64,000 bases of DNA, from assembly GCF_029867415.1 (NCBI RefSeq), contig NW_026705404.1:186001-250000 (forward strand), in the 5' to 3' direction. Positions 18,245 to 30,046 of the stretch are shown piece after piece. The translations under genes and the position numbers were made by a program. The stretch's first letter is position 1. The number at the start of each line of letters is the position of its first letter. This stretch comes from Vicia villosa (Eukaryota > Streptophyta > Magnoliopsida > Fabales > Fabaceae). The notes beneath the pieces were generated by a model. It worked only from the letters and a program-made list of their open reading frames with translations, was not told where the DNA came from and ran no database searches.

Positions 18245-20945
18245 TGTAACACCCCCAATTCTATAATAAACAAATAAGGCATACATTTGCATAAATCAGA
18301 GTAAAGAAGCATGTATCTCATGAGGGAATTACACATAATTATCAAAATATAAAAATATTTCCACTTTAACATGCCAAACCACAGCGGAATAATCATCTCA
18401 TCTATAAATGGTAAATTCAGACAATTCCCATACATCATCCACCATATCATAATTATCTTGGCTCAAACGTCACACATCCAGAATATAACATAATACAAAT
18501 ATGACATACATATGAGTAAAACAAGGTCTCATAGCATCAAGTCAATTAAAACTATAAAACCCAATCCCAAGTGTTACATGACCATAGAACGAATGACTAC
18601 TTAGTCAAGACACTCTACAAGAGATCTAAATCTCCGAGATAAGCCTCCTTCGAAGCATCACTATCCTCGAAACCTGCGCGATGTCGCATTGAACATCATT
18701 CAAACAGAAGGGTGAAAATTCAAATCATTATAAATAAACATAATAATGGGAAATATAAAACACAACAAGAATAAATTTCAAGAATTCACCACTCTTCACA
18801 TAAACATGCATCCATATACAAAATATCAAGATTCACATGTTTAGCTCATTCGACAAAGTTCATTCAATTCCAAGTAATCAAACATGATTACTAAACAATA
18901 TGCATAATCATATTTCATCAACATATAGATTCTAAGTACACATCCTTTCCAACAACATTCACGAAGTAACAATTGTATACAAACATAATTATATTCCAAA
19001 TATACATGTTGTCTTCACGTAGTCACGTATACATATTTTCCAAATATATAGACATGTACATAATTCACTGACATATCGCAAGTATGAACATATATCACCA
19101 AATGTACATATCCATCTCTATCCCAATTCACAAAATATCAGAGAATATATTTATATAATTGGAATCATGTCATTTATATCATAAGTATACAAGTAATCAC
19201 ATCTCTTACCACATGTATCATCATCAATCAAACATGATTCACATATCCACATATATACATATATCATTAATACATATATATTCACATCTACATCACATAT
19301 GTTTCAATCACATATATCACATCCATAACTCATCAACCATTCATATCAAATGATTCACCAAATTCACATATATGCATATCCACCAAAATCATTCCTACAT
19401 AATCATATCACAAGATCACACAACAACAACAACAATTCACACCCACACGTGTGACTCAAGTGTGACTCTATGCAATATGCATGTGGATCCCTCCGTTATC
19501 ATTTTCGACAAGCCGATTGTCCATCTCTCCGACTAGATAACCACCTCAAAGCCCCATACTCGTTAAGTTTTCAAACCCCAGACTCGTTAGGATTTGGACA
19601 AGCAAATAATCTCCACGAGATTACCTGACATTGCCTCTTTCAAAGACTCATGCTAGTGTAAGTGTGCAACAAACAAGACTTATGCAAATAAGACGATCTC
19701 AATCTCTTAAACTACATAATCACATCTCTTCCAACATTGCACAACATTACACAACATGATTTCAATCCCAAACAATACACCAAATAACACACATCCATTC
19801 AATCACATGTATTCAATCATAGCATAACATGTATTGTATCATTATTCATCAATTCACATCATCACACAAACATTTTTCAAGCGTTATGTACATGTTTAAA
19901 TTCCATCCAAAACCTATCCAAACATCATTGAATAAATTATTAAAATACATGGAAACTCTTCTAAAATCACAAGTATACAAACCCCCGAGCAAAGAATTAA
20001 AATTACAAAATTTCATAACAGCTCCCGCGGCGCGTCCAGATCCTTGTGGCGCGAATTCGAGTCAGGAGGTTTTGTGCGGTGCGGCCAAGACCCTCGCGGC
20101 GCGACTGTGCGAATTCTGCAGAAAATTCTACAGCATTGAGAGCATACGGATTTCATTCTAATCCAACCAAAATCTCATTCTAAACAGAAATTCGACACAT
20201 ATATCAGGTTCCTAACTTGTTACTACTCATGGGTTAACATTATAACATCATTAAACATGTTTTGATCCACAAAATCTCACAAATCTACAAAAATCTATAA
20301 AGTTAGGGTTTCACCAAAATCAACACATATTCACGAATTCACATGTCCATCTCTCAAAGTAGATAACCACCTAAAATCCCCATACTCATGAAGATTTCAA
20401 ACCCCATACTCATTAGGTTTGGGACAAGCAAATAATCTCCAAGAGATTACCCGACATTGCCTCTTTCAAAGACTCATGCTAGTGTAAGTGTGTAACAAAC
20501 AAGACTTATGCAAATAAGACGATCTCAATATCTTAAACTACATAATCACATCTCTTCCAACATTGCACAATATTACACAACATGATTTCAATCCCAAAAA
20601 ATACCTTGAATCTTTAGTCCTTCTTCTTTAAGAGCTCATCTCCTCTTCCTCTTCTCTTCTTTCTCTCTAGCCTCTTTTCTTTCTATCTCTTCCAAATCTA
20701 TGTTTTCTCACATAACCCTTACTATCTCTAGTTTGTCATTTGGGCTTAACCCACCCAATTCCTCATTCCAATTAATTAGGCCCATTAACTAATTACTAGT
20801 CTTAACACATCTATTCACTTATTCAAATATCACACATATTAAAATAATCACAAAACGCACCACATAATTAATTACCACATAAATAATAATTAATTAAATA
20901 AAACATCTAATAATTAAATACGGGAAATAAAATCGGGTTGTTACA
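18245..20945 (-). mobile_element. Left (3') LTR of a chromovirus-like gypsy element
   Basis: It runs from TGTAACACCCCC to CGGGTTGTTACA on the plus strand and is followed by an inverted polypurine tract (ACTCTCCCCCACTTA). It is 2.7 kb and matches the split LTR at 23584-23769 plus 54695-56445. This copy contains a ~250-bp direct repeat (about 19520-19775 and 20345-20600) enclosing ~570 bp with GCGGCGCG motifs; the other LTR has a single copy and no spacer. Orientation comes from the PBS at 23569-23580 and the minus-strand coding remnants. Confidence 0.88.
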
Positions 20946-20960
20946 ACTCTCCCCCACTTA
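20946..20960 (-). other. Polypurine tract of the chromovirus-like element
   Basis: TAAGTGGGGGAGAGT on the minus strand directly abuts the 3' LTR start. An identical 15-bp copy lies at the far right end (56446-56460), where none is expected. Confidence 0.8.
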
Positions 20961-21246
20961 AAAGATTTTCGCCCTCGAAAATTTACTTCAAGCAACTAAC
21001 TCCAGGTACATATCCTTCATTCGACCCTTAAGTACTTCCTCCTCTTATCCCAAAACACTCTGCAAACTTTCTCAAAATCTAGAAGAAAACCTCGAATCTC
21101 TATCCAAAAAAAAAAATCCATAGAAATGCCATTCCACTTCCACTCAGGAGTGGATAACGGTTGCATCAAACCAGACGGTTTCTAATGTTCAATCTTGGAC
21201 TTATAACAAGTCAAACATGAATACACAAATCCCACAATATCCTTCT
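20961..21246 (-). other. Decayed 3' end of chromovirus-like internal region
   Basis: No open frame remains between the integrase fragment and the polypurine tract. Most of the integrase catalytic core and C-terminus is absent, so the element is internally deleted here. Confidence 0.5.
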
Positions 21247-22035
21247 TCATACCTTGCCACCAAATAACTTCCTCAAATCTTGATACATCTTAGCAGCACC
21301 AGGGTGAATACTCAAACCACTTTGATGCCCTTCATCCAAAATCCTCTTTTTCAAATCCGAAACATCAAGAATACAAACTCGATCACGACACCTCATGACA
21401 CCATGCTCATCAATCCGAAAATCACCACCTCTTCCTTGATTAATCAATGTCATGTTGTCAACCAATTTCAAATCCAATTTTTTACCTTCGCGAATCTCAT
21501 ATAGAATACCACAAGTAAGCTTCAACATACCAAGATTAACACACGAAGAAGTCGCTCCAAAAACCAAACTCAAATCGCGAAACTGTTCCAACAATTCAAA
21601 TTCTTGCATTATCAGCATAGACATGTGTAATGATTTCCTACTCAATGCATCGGCTACAACATTTGCTTCTCTAGGATGGTAATTCAAACCAAAATCATAG
21701 TCTTTTAAGAATTCCAACCATCTTCTTTGCCTCATATTCAACTCTTTCTGATCAAACAATTACTTCAAACTCTTGTGGTCACTGTACACATCAAATCTCG
21801 ATCCAAACAAATAATGCCTCCAAAGTTTTAAAACAAACACTACAGAGGCCAACTCTAAATCATGCGTCGGATAATTCTTCTCATGAATCTGTAGTTGCCT
21901 TGAAACATAAGCTACCACTTGTCGATTCTGCATCAACACACCTCCACTCGAAATCACATGCCCAAGGAAACTCACTTCCTTCAACCAAAACTCACACTTA
22001 GAAAGCTTCACATATAAGTTCCTCTCTTTCAACAC
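21247..22035 (-). pseudogene. Fused RT end / RNase H / integrase start remnant
   Basis: From 22035 the frame reads [20 protein letters not shown] (end of the RT palm/thumb). It jumps by deletion to [20 protein letters not shown] and [17 protein letters not shown] (RNase H). After an in-frame TAA near 21758 it continues LFDQKELNMRQRRWLEFLKD and HYPREANVVADALSRK (end of RNase H), then the zinc-binding start of integrase (HQSGLSIHPGAAKMYQDLRK). The RT catalytic core and the integrase core are missing, so it is non-functional. The sequences are typical of Tekay/Del-type chromoviruses. Confidence 0.85.
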
Positions 22036-22562
22036 TAAAACACAATCCTCAAATACTTAGCATGATCATCCTCACTCTTAGAATCAAAATATCCTCAATA
22101 AACGTCACTTCATAGAACCTTCTTTCTTCTTAATTGACAAAACAAGCGCACCCTATGGCTACACACTCTGACGAATGAACCTCTTCTCAAACAACTCCTC
22201 AAGTTGACTCTTTAACTCCTCCCTAGTCGCTTTACACACTACCAAGTTAGTAAGGCGAATCTATCCCGTCCAATATGATCCCGTCTCCTATCAACAATAA
22301 ATTCAGGGTGATCAGTTCCTTAATTTGTTAATAGTAGCCGACAACCATAATGGAACATAAACCTCCATTACTAAACTATAATAGTGTTCCTTCAGAACTT
22401 GTACTCGAAATCACCTAAAGTACTAAGGTCCAAAATCTCCCTTAAGATTGCAATTACTCGATTTAACTCCAAACGGTTCATACCGAGATTCTCATCAAAT
22501 TTATCTAACGAAAACAACTAAGTCAATTCCAAAATCTCTACCAAAGATACTCAACAGACAAT
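22036..22562 (-). other. Decayed pol segment, no open frame
   Basis: This lies between the protease and the RT remnant, where about 1 kb of RT coding would be expected. It is heavily degraded and I cannot trace residues through it. Confidence 0.4.
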
Positions 22563-23456
22563 TCAAATACACAAAAGCAGTAGACACAGAGCCATAACAG
22601 GTGTATCAATAACCATACCTCTACGCATAACAGGTAAAATAAGATCCAATCTCATAGCGAAATCCAAAGAAATGAAAGAATGCGTTGTACCGGTATCTAT
22701 AATAGCAATCAAAGGTGTACCATTAATAAAGCACGTACCTCGGATTAGCCTATCCTTAGCTGTGGTCTCATCACCAGAAAATGCAAACACTTTTCCTTCC
22801 ACTTGCTCCTCCTTTGGCTTGTCGCACTTGGCACTAATGTGTCCTTGCTCACCACAAGTGTAGCAAATCCTATCCGAACCGACTCCACAATCAACAATTT
22901 TGTGACCCCGCTTGCCACACTTAAAACACTTAATCGGTGTAGAAGCTCATCCCCCACTTGGCTTCTTGCAAAAACCAGATTACTGTTTCTTCTTATCAGC
23001 ATACGGTTTCCCACAGTATTGTCCTCTTTCTCGTTTCAACTTTAGAAATCCCACTTCTTTCTTTCCACGCACATCTTCTGGAAAATAGTTTTCCAAGAAT
23101 GCGCCATGGAAGAGAGTCCAAGTAAATTCAATGCCTTCCTCATCAAATATCTGCACGATATTACTCCACCAATCCTTAGCTCCCTTCGTCAGCATGTGAG
23201 TACCAAACCGTACCTTCTGTACATCAGTACAATTCATGACTTGAAAGATCTTCTCAATTTATTTCATCCATGCTTGTGCTTTGTCCAGTCCATACTCTCC
23301 TTCAAAGATCGGAGGATTGTTCCTTCGGAAGTCTCCAAAAGCACGGGACTCATCCTCTCCTCTACTATCAGCATTCTCGTGTGGCACTTGCCCAATCGCA
23401 CCAGCCAACCTCGTTAATGCCTCGACATTAATGTCATCATTCCTTCTTGCAACCAT
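22563..23456 (-). pseudogene. Truncated gag-protease of the chromovirus-like element
   Basis: The start codon is at 23456 (MVARRNDDINVEALTRLAGA). The gag capsid region follows (RNNPPIFEGEYGLDKAQAWM, TKGAKDWWSNIVQIFDEEGI), with a stop/frameshift around 23255. Gag is shortened by an internal deletion near 23010. Two zinc knuckles remain (CFKCGKRGHKIVDC and CYTCGEQGHISAKC, about 22930-22840), followed by an aspartic protease with AIIDTGTTHSFIS near 22700. The second part of the protease and the start of RT are lost. This fits Ty3/gypsy chromoviruses of the Tekay/Del kind; the element is non-autonomous. Confidence 0.85.
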
Positions 23457-23568
23457 TATCCTAAGATATCCAACGAATGACAGAAAAATAGTATTGATCA
23501 TGTCAAATACACAAATCCAATACAAAAGGGATAGAAAACATAAATGACTTGGCCGACTGACCGACCGT

Positions 23569-23580
23569 GCTCTAATACCA
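23569..23580 (-). other. Primer-binding site, initiator tRNA-Met type
   Basis: TGGTATTAGAGC on the minus strand starts 3 bp from the LTR end. It matches the usual TGGTATCAGAGC site for initiator tRNA-Met with one change. Confidence 0.85.
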
Positions 23581-23583
23581 CTA

Positions 23584-23769
23584 TGTAACACCCACAATTC
23601 TATACCAAACAAATAAGGCATGCATTTGCATAAATCACAGTAAAGAAGCATGTATCTCATGAGGGCATTACACATAATTATCAAAATATAAAAATGTTTC
23701 CACTTTAACATGCAATGGCCAATTACAAGTAACACGGAATAAAAGATTCATAATTAACATGCCAAACCA
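23584..23769 (-). mobile_element. Right (5') LTR of the chromovirus-like element, part before the Ogre
   Basis: TGTAACACCCACAATTC.. matches the start of the left LTR (18245). It has a local ~48-bp extra segment at about 23717-23760. It is interrupted after AACCA at 23765-23769 by the Ogre and continues at 54695. Confidence 0.9.
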
Positions 23770-24841
23770 TGTGGTGTCGTTTTTTTTACCTCCCCGTTTC
23801 ACTTGGGAGAACGGCACGCTAGACCCTTCACGCGAAATTTGGAAGGAGAATGCGCCCGGGGCGGGATGAATTTTATTTCAGTTCTTCCTATGATATCACA
23901 CGAACTTTTTAAGTATCCTACGAGTAGGAAAGGGGAAAAAGATCTCAAATAAACCCTAGGAGTTTGCTAAGTGTGGGGATTCACCTAGACTAGAAATTCT
24001 GGAGTCCGGGAGGTCGGTTATACATAGGGAAGAGTTTAAGCACCCTACATATCCGTAGTACTCTACGGGAACCTTCTCTGTGTCTATGTGTTTGTGTTTG
24101 TTGCTTATTATTGGGAAAGTTTCTCCTTTGTGTTAGGAGAAGGAATTGAATTGAATAAAAAAAGAAGACAAACAGACTGGCTATTTTTGGTATTCTATTA
24201 GCTCGCTGAGATTCCTTGTGAACCTCATGCCTACATATCCCTAATGGAAGTCAGAGCTTTTTGTAGTTCGGAGAACTAATTAGGGAGATTAAAGATTTTT
24301 GGTGCCTTGCTTGAAGCTCAAGGTTGAAGCTTGAATTAAATCTCTGTTTACAGTAAAGAGACATGAAATCATCTCTACAGAGAGGTATTTATACTATTCC
24401 ACCACAAACATTTTTAAAGTGACAGAAAAGCTAAAATTGTTCCATTAAGAGAGGGAGCCTACTTGGTTGATCAAGTATGACAGCCACATGCCTCTTGAAT
24501 GAAAGATTCTCAACCAAATTAGGGAAATTTGTACAAGTCTGGGATGTAGCCAGAGCATGCCTTTCACAAGTCCTAAATGGGAGAATGTTTGAAATGATTG
24601 TTTGTTTGAAATGATTGATTGTTTGTGGTGAGATAGGAGAAATACCTACCTATGAAGATGAGCTATGTCTATCTATTGTTTGAAAGATTTGATTTTTAGC
24701 TGGCTTGTATGAGGCCCAAGCTTGAGCCTTTTTGATTGTTTTTATTACTGACTCTAGGAGATAACTCTACTGGGAATTAACTTAATCTAAGAAGTTTTGG
24801 TGTTCTGTACAAAGCCCAGAATTGAGGCTGACTCTTAATTG

Positions 24842-24844
<3 letters not shown>

Positions 24845-24931
<87 letters not shown>
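24845..24931. repeat. (TA)n microsatellite in the Ogre 3' LTR
   Basis: About 43 dinucleotides. The matching run in the 5' LTR (49869-49909) is about half as long. Confidence 0.95.
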
Positions 24932-24932
<1 letters not shown>

Positions 24933-25169
24933 TGACTCTACTTAGGGAGTATATTATTTTTCTGCCTTGTATGAAGCCCAAGGTTGTGGCGGACTCTTAA
25001 AGAAACTGAGTATGGATGATTTAATGGGGAAAAGATTCTAGAGGTTAGGAATCTTTGACACAGGAAATATGGTTTATGTGCCTTGTACAAAGCCCAAGGT
25101 TGTGGCTGACTCTTTGGGGGATTTTTTTTTATTCTGCTGGAGAATTTTATCTTTTAAAAGTTTAATTTT

Positions 25170-25345
25170 TGGAAGCTAACCCTTTCCAGGGAATTTGGAT
25201 TTAAAGGAGTGATTTTGGAGGCTGACCCTTTCCAGGGGATTTGGATTTAAAGGAGTGATTTTGGAGGCTAACCCTTTCCAGGGGATTTGGATTTAAAGGA
25301 GTGATTTTGGAGGCTGACCCTTTCCAGGGGATTTATGGCTGAAAG
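25170..25345 (-). repeat. 46-bp tandem array in the Ogre 3' LTR
   Basis: ACCCTTTCC starts recur at 25179, 25225, 25271 and 25317, giving four units. The 5' LTR has five units at about 50155-50365. Confidence 0.9.
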
Positions 25346-25745
25346 ATTTTCTATTTGAGACTTCTTGTTTAAAGCCCAAGATTAAGGTTGACTCTGATTG
25401 AGGATAGATAACTATGGATCCTAGACTCTGCTAAGGAAGATTAATGATGATAAGGGTGACAGAGACTGTCCATGTCTCTCATTCCAAAAGGTGTACTCAA
25501 TATGAGATTGAGACATTCTTAGCTTGTTTAAAGTCTGGTTTGAAAAAAGGAAGAAACTCACCAGGATAGGCTAAAAGGTGACTAAAGACCTGTTCCTATG
25601 TTTATAAGAAACCTGATGGGTCCTTGTATACAAGCTCAAGAGGAAGCTGGGAATGCTTTTAAGAAGCCTGTGGGTCCTTGTACAAAGCCCAAGAGGAGGC
25701 TAATCGAGGGTCATCGAGGGTCCTTGTTATAGCACAGGAGAAAGC

Positions 25746-26503
25746 TGTAACACCCCTTACTAACCCCGCGGCAATTTAAAACAATTATTCAGAGTACATG
25801 AAATAAGGGTGCCACAATTCATAATATATAAACATCATTCAGTCATGTCATGCATTCACTGAGGTAATCATCATAAATTAAAACGGTTCATGTTAACACA
25901 GCGGAAATTTATCAAAAACGGACTAAGTTTAACATCTTCAAAACTTATCCTTCAAAACATCAAAACATAACTAGAGTCATAATCATAAACTCTAAACAAT
26001 CGCGTCCCCATTGTTACAACTATCAGAGCATGACACCTGACGCTACTAAAACACTGACTCATGAGCTAATCCTCACCGAGTCGAACAACCGCTATCCTCA
26101 ATCTGAAAATGACAACATGTAAGGGTGAGTCTCATCATAATTAACAAATGTTATAAGGTTATAAAGCCATAACACATCACAGTTGTATCATTCACCCAAT
26201 TGTTTCATAAATAGACATTCACAACAAGCAAACCAAAATCAATACATCATTAATATTTACAACACTGGAATACATCCAATCATGTTATAAATTATGCATA
26301 TGTATGAACTGACACTATGCATGTGGTACCAATCATCATCAAATGGGGATAACCCATGACCGATCCAACATCGTCCAAGATACGGCTCTGCCAGCACAGA
26401 TTCCACACGATGGGAATCATGCCCTTCACTGATCCAACACACCCTTATGGATACAGTATCATACTTATACCATATGAATGCAACATATACAACATACTTA
26501 TAC

Positions 26504-26539
<36 letters not shown>

Positions 26540-27636
26540 GCAAGTATGTTCATATATATTCACATCATTCAATCACAATTCTATCATCATCATATAGAAA
26601 ACATACACGTATTTGCACCAATCATCATACTCAATAAGAATAGAATACATGTATTTTCATCATTCTAAAAAACAATCAATCATCATCATATAGATTATAC
26701 TACAAGGTTCGTTTAGCTCAAAACGGCGCATCAAACAGACCAACGGTTAAAAAGTTATGCATCTTTGAACTTTTAAAATATCTCAAAACACCAACAGCAC
26801 GCGGCGCCATCACCAGTTCGCGGCGCGCACTGAGCGTCCCAAAATTCATTGGCTCTCTGCCAAGCTGTTCGTGGCGCAAACATCCACACGCGGCGCGAAA
26901 CGAGAAAAAAAGTTACGCCTTCGCGGCGCGAACACAAGTACGCGGCGCGACCTGAGCGTATCACAACTTCCTGGCATTCTGCCCACCTGTTCGCGGCGCC
27001 ACCCTGTGCACGCGGCGCGAACCAGTAATTTCAGAAACCCCAACCTGCAGAAAACAGCATTCTATGCATTCCAAACACACCCAAACCATACCAGTACGAA
27101 CCTAGAGAAATAGAATGCACAAACAACACAAAATACGTCTCATAATACACCAATTACACATCAATTGAGACCATAGCAACGCAGACATCATAGATTCAAA
27201 CATAGAGATCAAACATCATACAATTGACTCAATCCCTAAACCTATCATATGACTCAATCGACCCGAATTCCACATCTATTCAGTATTATCAACCCCTAAC
27301 CCGATAATAGATGATAATCAGATAAGTCCCCCCTTACCTTAGACAAATTCTTGATTCTTGGTCTCTCCCTCTACCGTTCTCCTTCACGTTCCTCGTTCCT
27401 CAGACTTCTGTTCTTTCACGTTCTTTCTTTCTTCCCAATTCCAATTATTTTATGAAAATAATAATAATATTAGTAAAGGGCCTTCCTATATCACACCCCC
27501 CCTTTTACTATTTCTCACATGGCCCAAATGCCATAAACCATTATTTATTTATTATTTTTCACAAAATCCTTAATAATTCTAATTATTAATTCAATATTCT
27601 TGATTAAATTAATATTAAAATTATACGGGCGTTACA
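25746..27636 (-). mobile_element. Solo LTR of a gypsy element, 1.9 kb, in the Ogre 3' LTR
   Basis: It runs TGTAACACCCC to GGGCGTTACA, with the duplication AAAGC on both sides (25741-25745 and 27637-27641). The Ogre LTR sequence resumes exactly as in the other LTR copy (50766 onward), which proves the insertion. No internal region is left. The TGTAACACCC terminus and GCGGCGCG motifs resemble the chromovirus-like LTR at 18245, which suggests the minus strand. It holds eight GCGGCGC-type motifs (26800-27020) and an (ATC)n run (about 26505-26540). Confidence 0.92.
26800..27025. repeat. GC-rich motif array (CGCGGCGCG) in the solo LTR
   Basis: Eight copies of (T/A)CGCGGCGC, one as TCGTGGCGC, occur as pairs about 20 bp apart, in otherwise AT-rich LTR sequence. 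Three related motifs lie in the chromovirus-like left LTR at about 20029-20103. Confidence 0.85.
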
Positions 27637-28850
27637 AAAGCTATGTGGTTTTGAACTTATTTTGGCTCTAAGCAAATGGGTAAGAGGTTTCACCGGGAAT
27701 AATTCCTCTTGGGTGGATATATCTTAGTTTGGGTACTAAGGCTTTTTTCAAGATGTTTCACCGGGAATAATTCATCTTGAGGGTTTGAACTAAAAGATCT
27801 CTAATTAGGAAAGAGCCTTCACCGGGAAGACATTCTCAATCCTAGGCCATAGTCCTATAATATATATATATATAGTTTAACTGTCCTAAGGTTTACACTC
27901 AGACGTAGTTCTAAACAATACATAAACAGTTTATATTTGACAGTAATTTAAATAAAGACTGTAAAATGAAAGCTTGTAAAGCCTAACCTGGATGGAGTGG
28001 AGGCCTTTGAAGAAGTATATACAAAGCCTCACCAGCAATTTTGTTGATAACAGTATAATATTTATTGTAAACAGTTAAAGGTTTTTTGAAAACAGAAGAA
28101 GTGAAGATGGACATAGGTCACATAGATATCTGAAGAGTTTCACCGGGAATAATGCCCTTCAAATACCAGAAGAATGTTTTGAAAACAGAGAGAAGATTTT
28201 GTAAATACAGTTTTGAAAACAAACTATGAAGAAGAAAAAGGTGTTGGGACTTACACTCTAATAGAGACCCAAAAGCTTTATTTACCGTTCAAGAGAAACA
28301 GTTGTTTGAAAATGATTGAAATATTGTTGTTAAAACAGTTTTTATTGTCTGTATAAAATGAAAAGGGGTTGGGACTTACACTCTATTAGAGGCCCAGTGA
28401 AAATGATTTACTGTTTATGAGAAACAGTTGAAGATGATTTGCAATGATACAAGGTTTTGTTGTCTGAAAACCATGATCGTCTGGTTTATCGGAGATTTAA
28501 AAACAGTTTAAATTATTGACAAAAGTCAACTTAATTAGGGTAATGACAAAGTCTATACCTAATTAAGACCTAAATGATTAGGGTTTTAGCTCAAGAATAT
28601 TTACAAGAGATTAGGTTTGAAAATCAAGTAAAATTTATATTTTTAAAGTATTAAAACATACTTAAAATATGTGATTTTAAACCTAATAAAAATATATTAA
28701 AATAATATATTTTTTTATATTTTTTTGGCATATTCTCAAAATAGATATATTAAATGAGAAGTGTGTGAAAAATCAAGAGAAAATGATTTAATTTGATGGG
28801 TGAATTAATTGTGTGAAGTTTGTAAAAAAAAAAGAAAGAAAATGGGTGTT

Positions 28851-28930
28851 AAAAAATAGTTTTGGCCCTTGGAGGGTTTGAACCCACGCCCTCATAGTCA
28901 CACACTCAAAATAATACCACTGGGCCAGGC
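28851..28930 (-). other. tRNA-like module 1 in the Ogre 3' LTR
   Basis: On the minus strand TGGCCCAGTGG (A-box-like, 28917-28927) is followed by GGGTTCAAACCC (B box, 28874-28885) and a T run (28851-28856). It corresponds to the module of the plus-strand LTR at 4951-5034, including the TTTTTTAACAC continuation. The copy in the 5' LTR lies at about 51982-52061. Confidence 0.65.
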
Positions 28931-29019
28931 ACCAGTTCGTGATAATAACACGCGCGCAGTTAGTTTTATTTTCAAAACAAGTTAAAATGTTTGAAAAATA
29001 AAAGAAATAAAATGTCTGG

Positions 29020-29095
29020 GGCGAGGGGGATTCGAACCCCAGACTATGGGCATGAGGAGACTAAGAGTGCATGTGAGGCCACTAGGGTAAACGAT
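29020..29095 (-). other. tRNA-like module 2 in the Ogre 3' LTR
   Basis: GGGGTTCGAATCCCC (29026-29040, minus strand) is a textbook B box in a perfect stem. The upstream A-box candidate (TGGCCTCACATG) is weak. The copy in the 5' LTR is at about 52150-52225. No cloverleaf forms, so this is not a tRNA gene. Confidence 0.6.
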
Positions 29096-30038
29096 GAATT
29101 CGTTTGTAAAACGCATACCATTCAAAATAAAATAAACCTGACCCAAAGATTTGAATTTTGCGCGCCACAACCATGGTCGTCTTCTTCCTCAAGCTCTCAA
29201 ATTTTGAATTTGTGAACTTGCTCGTTTCTCAACCAAACAGGGTGATGTAAACATGGATTTCACTCTAAATTTCCTCACGACTCAAATATGTAACTAACAC
29301 AGATTTATATTAACTATATCTAATGAATTTACTAAAAAACGTGAAGAACCCTAAAATTTAAAAATCAAATTAAATGGCTATACTGAAAGATAAATGAATG
29401 ATGATAGAGGGTTTTTAATCCTCTGATGATGCTGAATGAAATGATATTGAGTTTTATCACAAAGAGTGCATAAATTAAAGAGGTGGAGTTCAAAAACTTA
29501 CCTCTGAAACTGAAGGTCGTGAGGATGATGGAGAGCTTCTGACTTTGAGTGAATGATTGCAAAAGCTTCCTGGGACCTTGTTGATGCTATCTGGGCACTT
29601 GGATTGCTTTGAATACCTCTGAAATGATCTACCCGACCCCTCTTGCTTGAGCTTCAAGTATGAATTGAAGATGATGATTCTGCACCTACAGATGAGCTGC
29701 GACCATCTGGATAGCTTCACTACACTCCAAGGAAAGTGTCTGAATGCTTAGACTTGCTTGACACCTTCTGAATTGATCTACAGACCTCCAACTGACTCTG
29801 ATCCAAAGTGAAAGTGAAGATGATGTTCTTGCACTTACAGAAGTGATCCAGGTGCTTGGATCACTTCTAATGAACCTCCTTGAGATGTTAGAGTGCTTAC
29901 TTTCAAAAGAAAAGCTCTGGTTTGAAGAATTTGATTCTTCTTGCCAAAGAACTTTTGAAAACCATAAGCATTAGGGAGATAAAGAGAAAGCAAGGAATCG
30001 AGTTGCTTTGGTGTGTATTATATGGAGGATAGCACTTA

Positions 30039-30046
30039 TATTTATA
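30039..30046 (-). promoter_or_regulatory. TATA box of the Ogre 3' LTR
   Basis: GCCTATAAATA on the minus strand, identical in the 5' LTR (53170-53177). Confidence 0.7.

Noticed and set aside
19159..20161. ORFs in the chromovirus-like LTRs (also 55286-55857)
   Set aside because: They translate CATAT/ATCAC-rich repeats; the two LTRs do not conserve them as proteins.
26356..26668. ORFs with poly-Ser or poly-His
   Set aside because: They come from an (ATC)n microsatellite inside a solo LTR.
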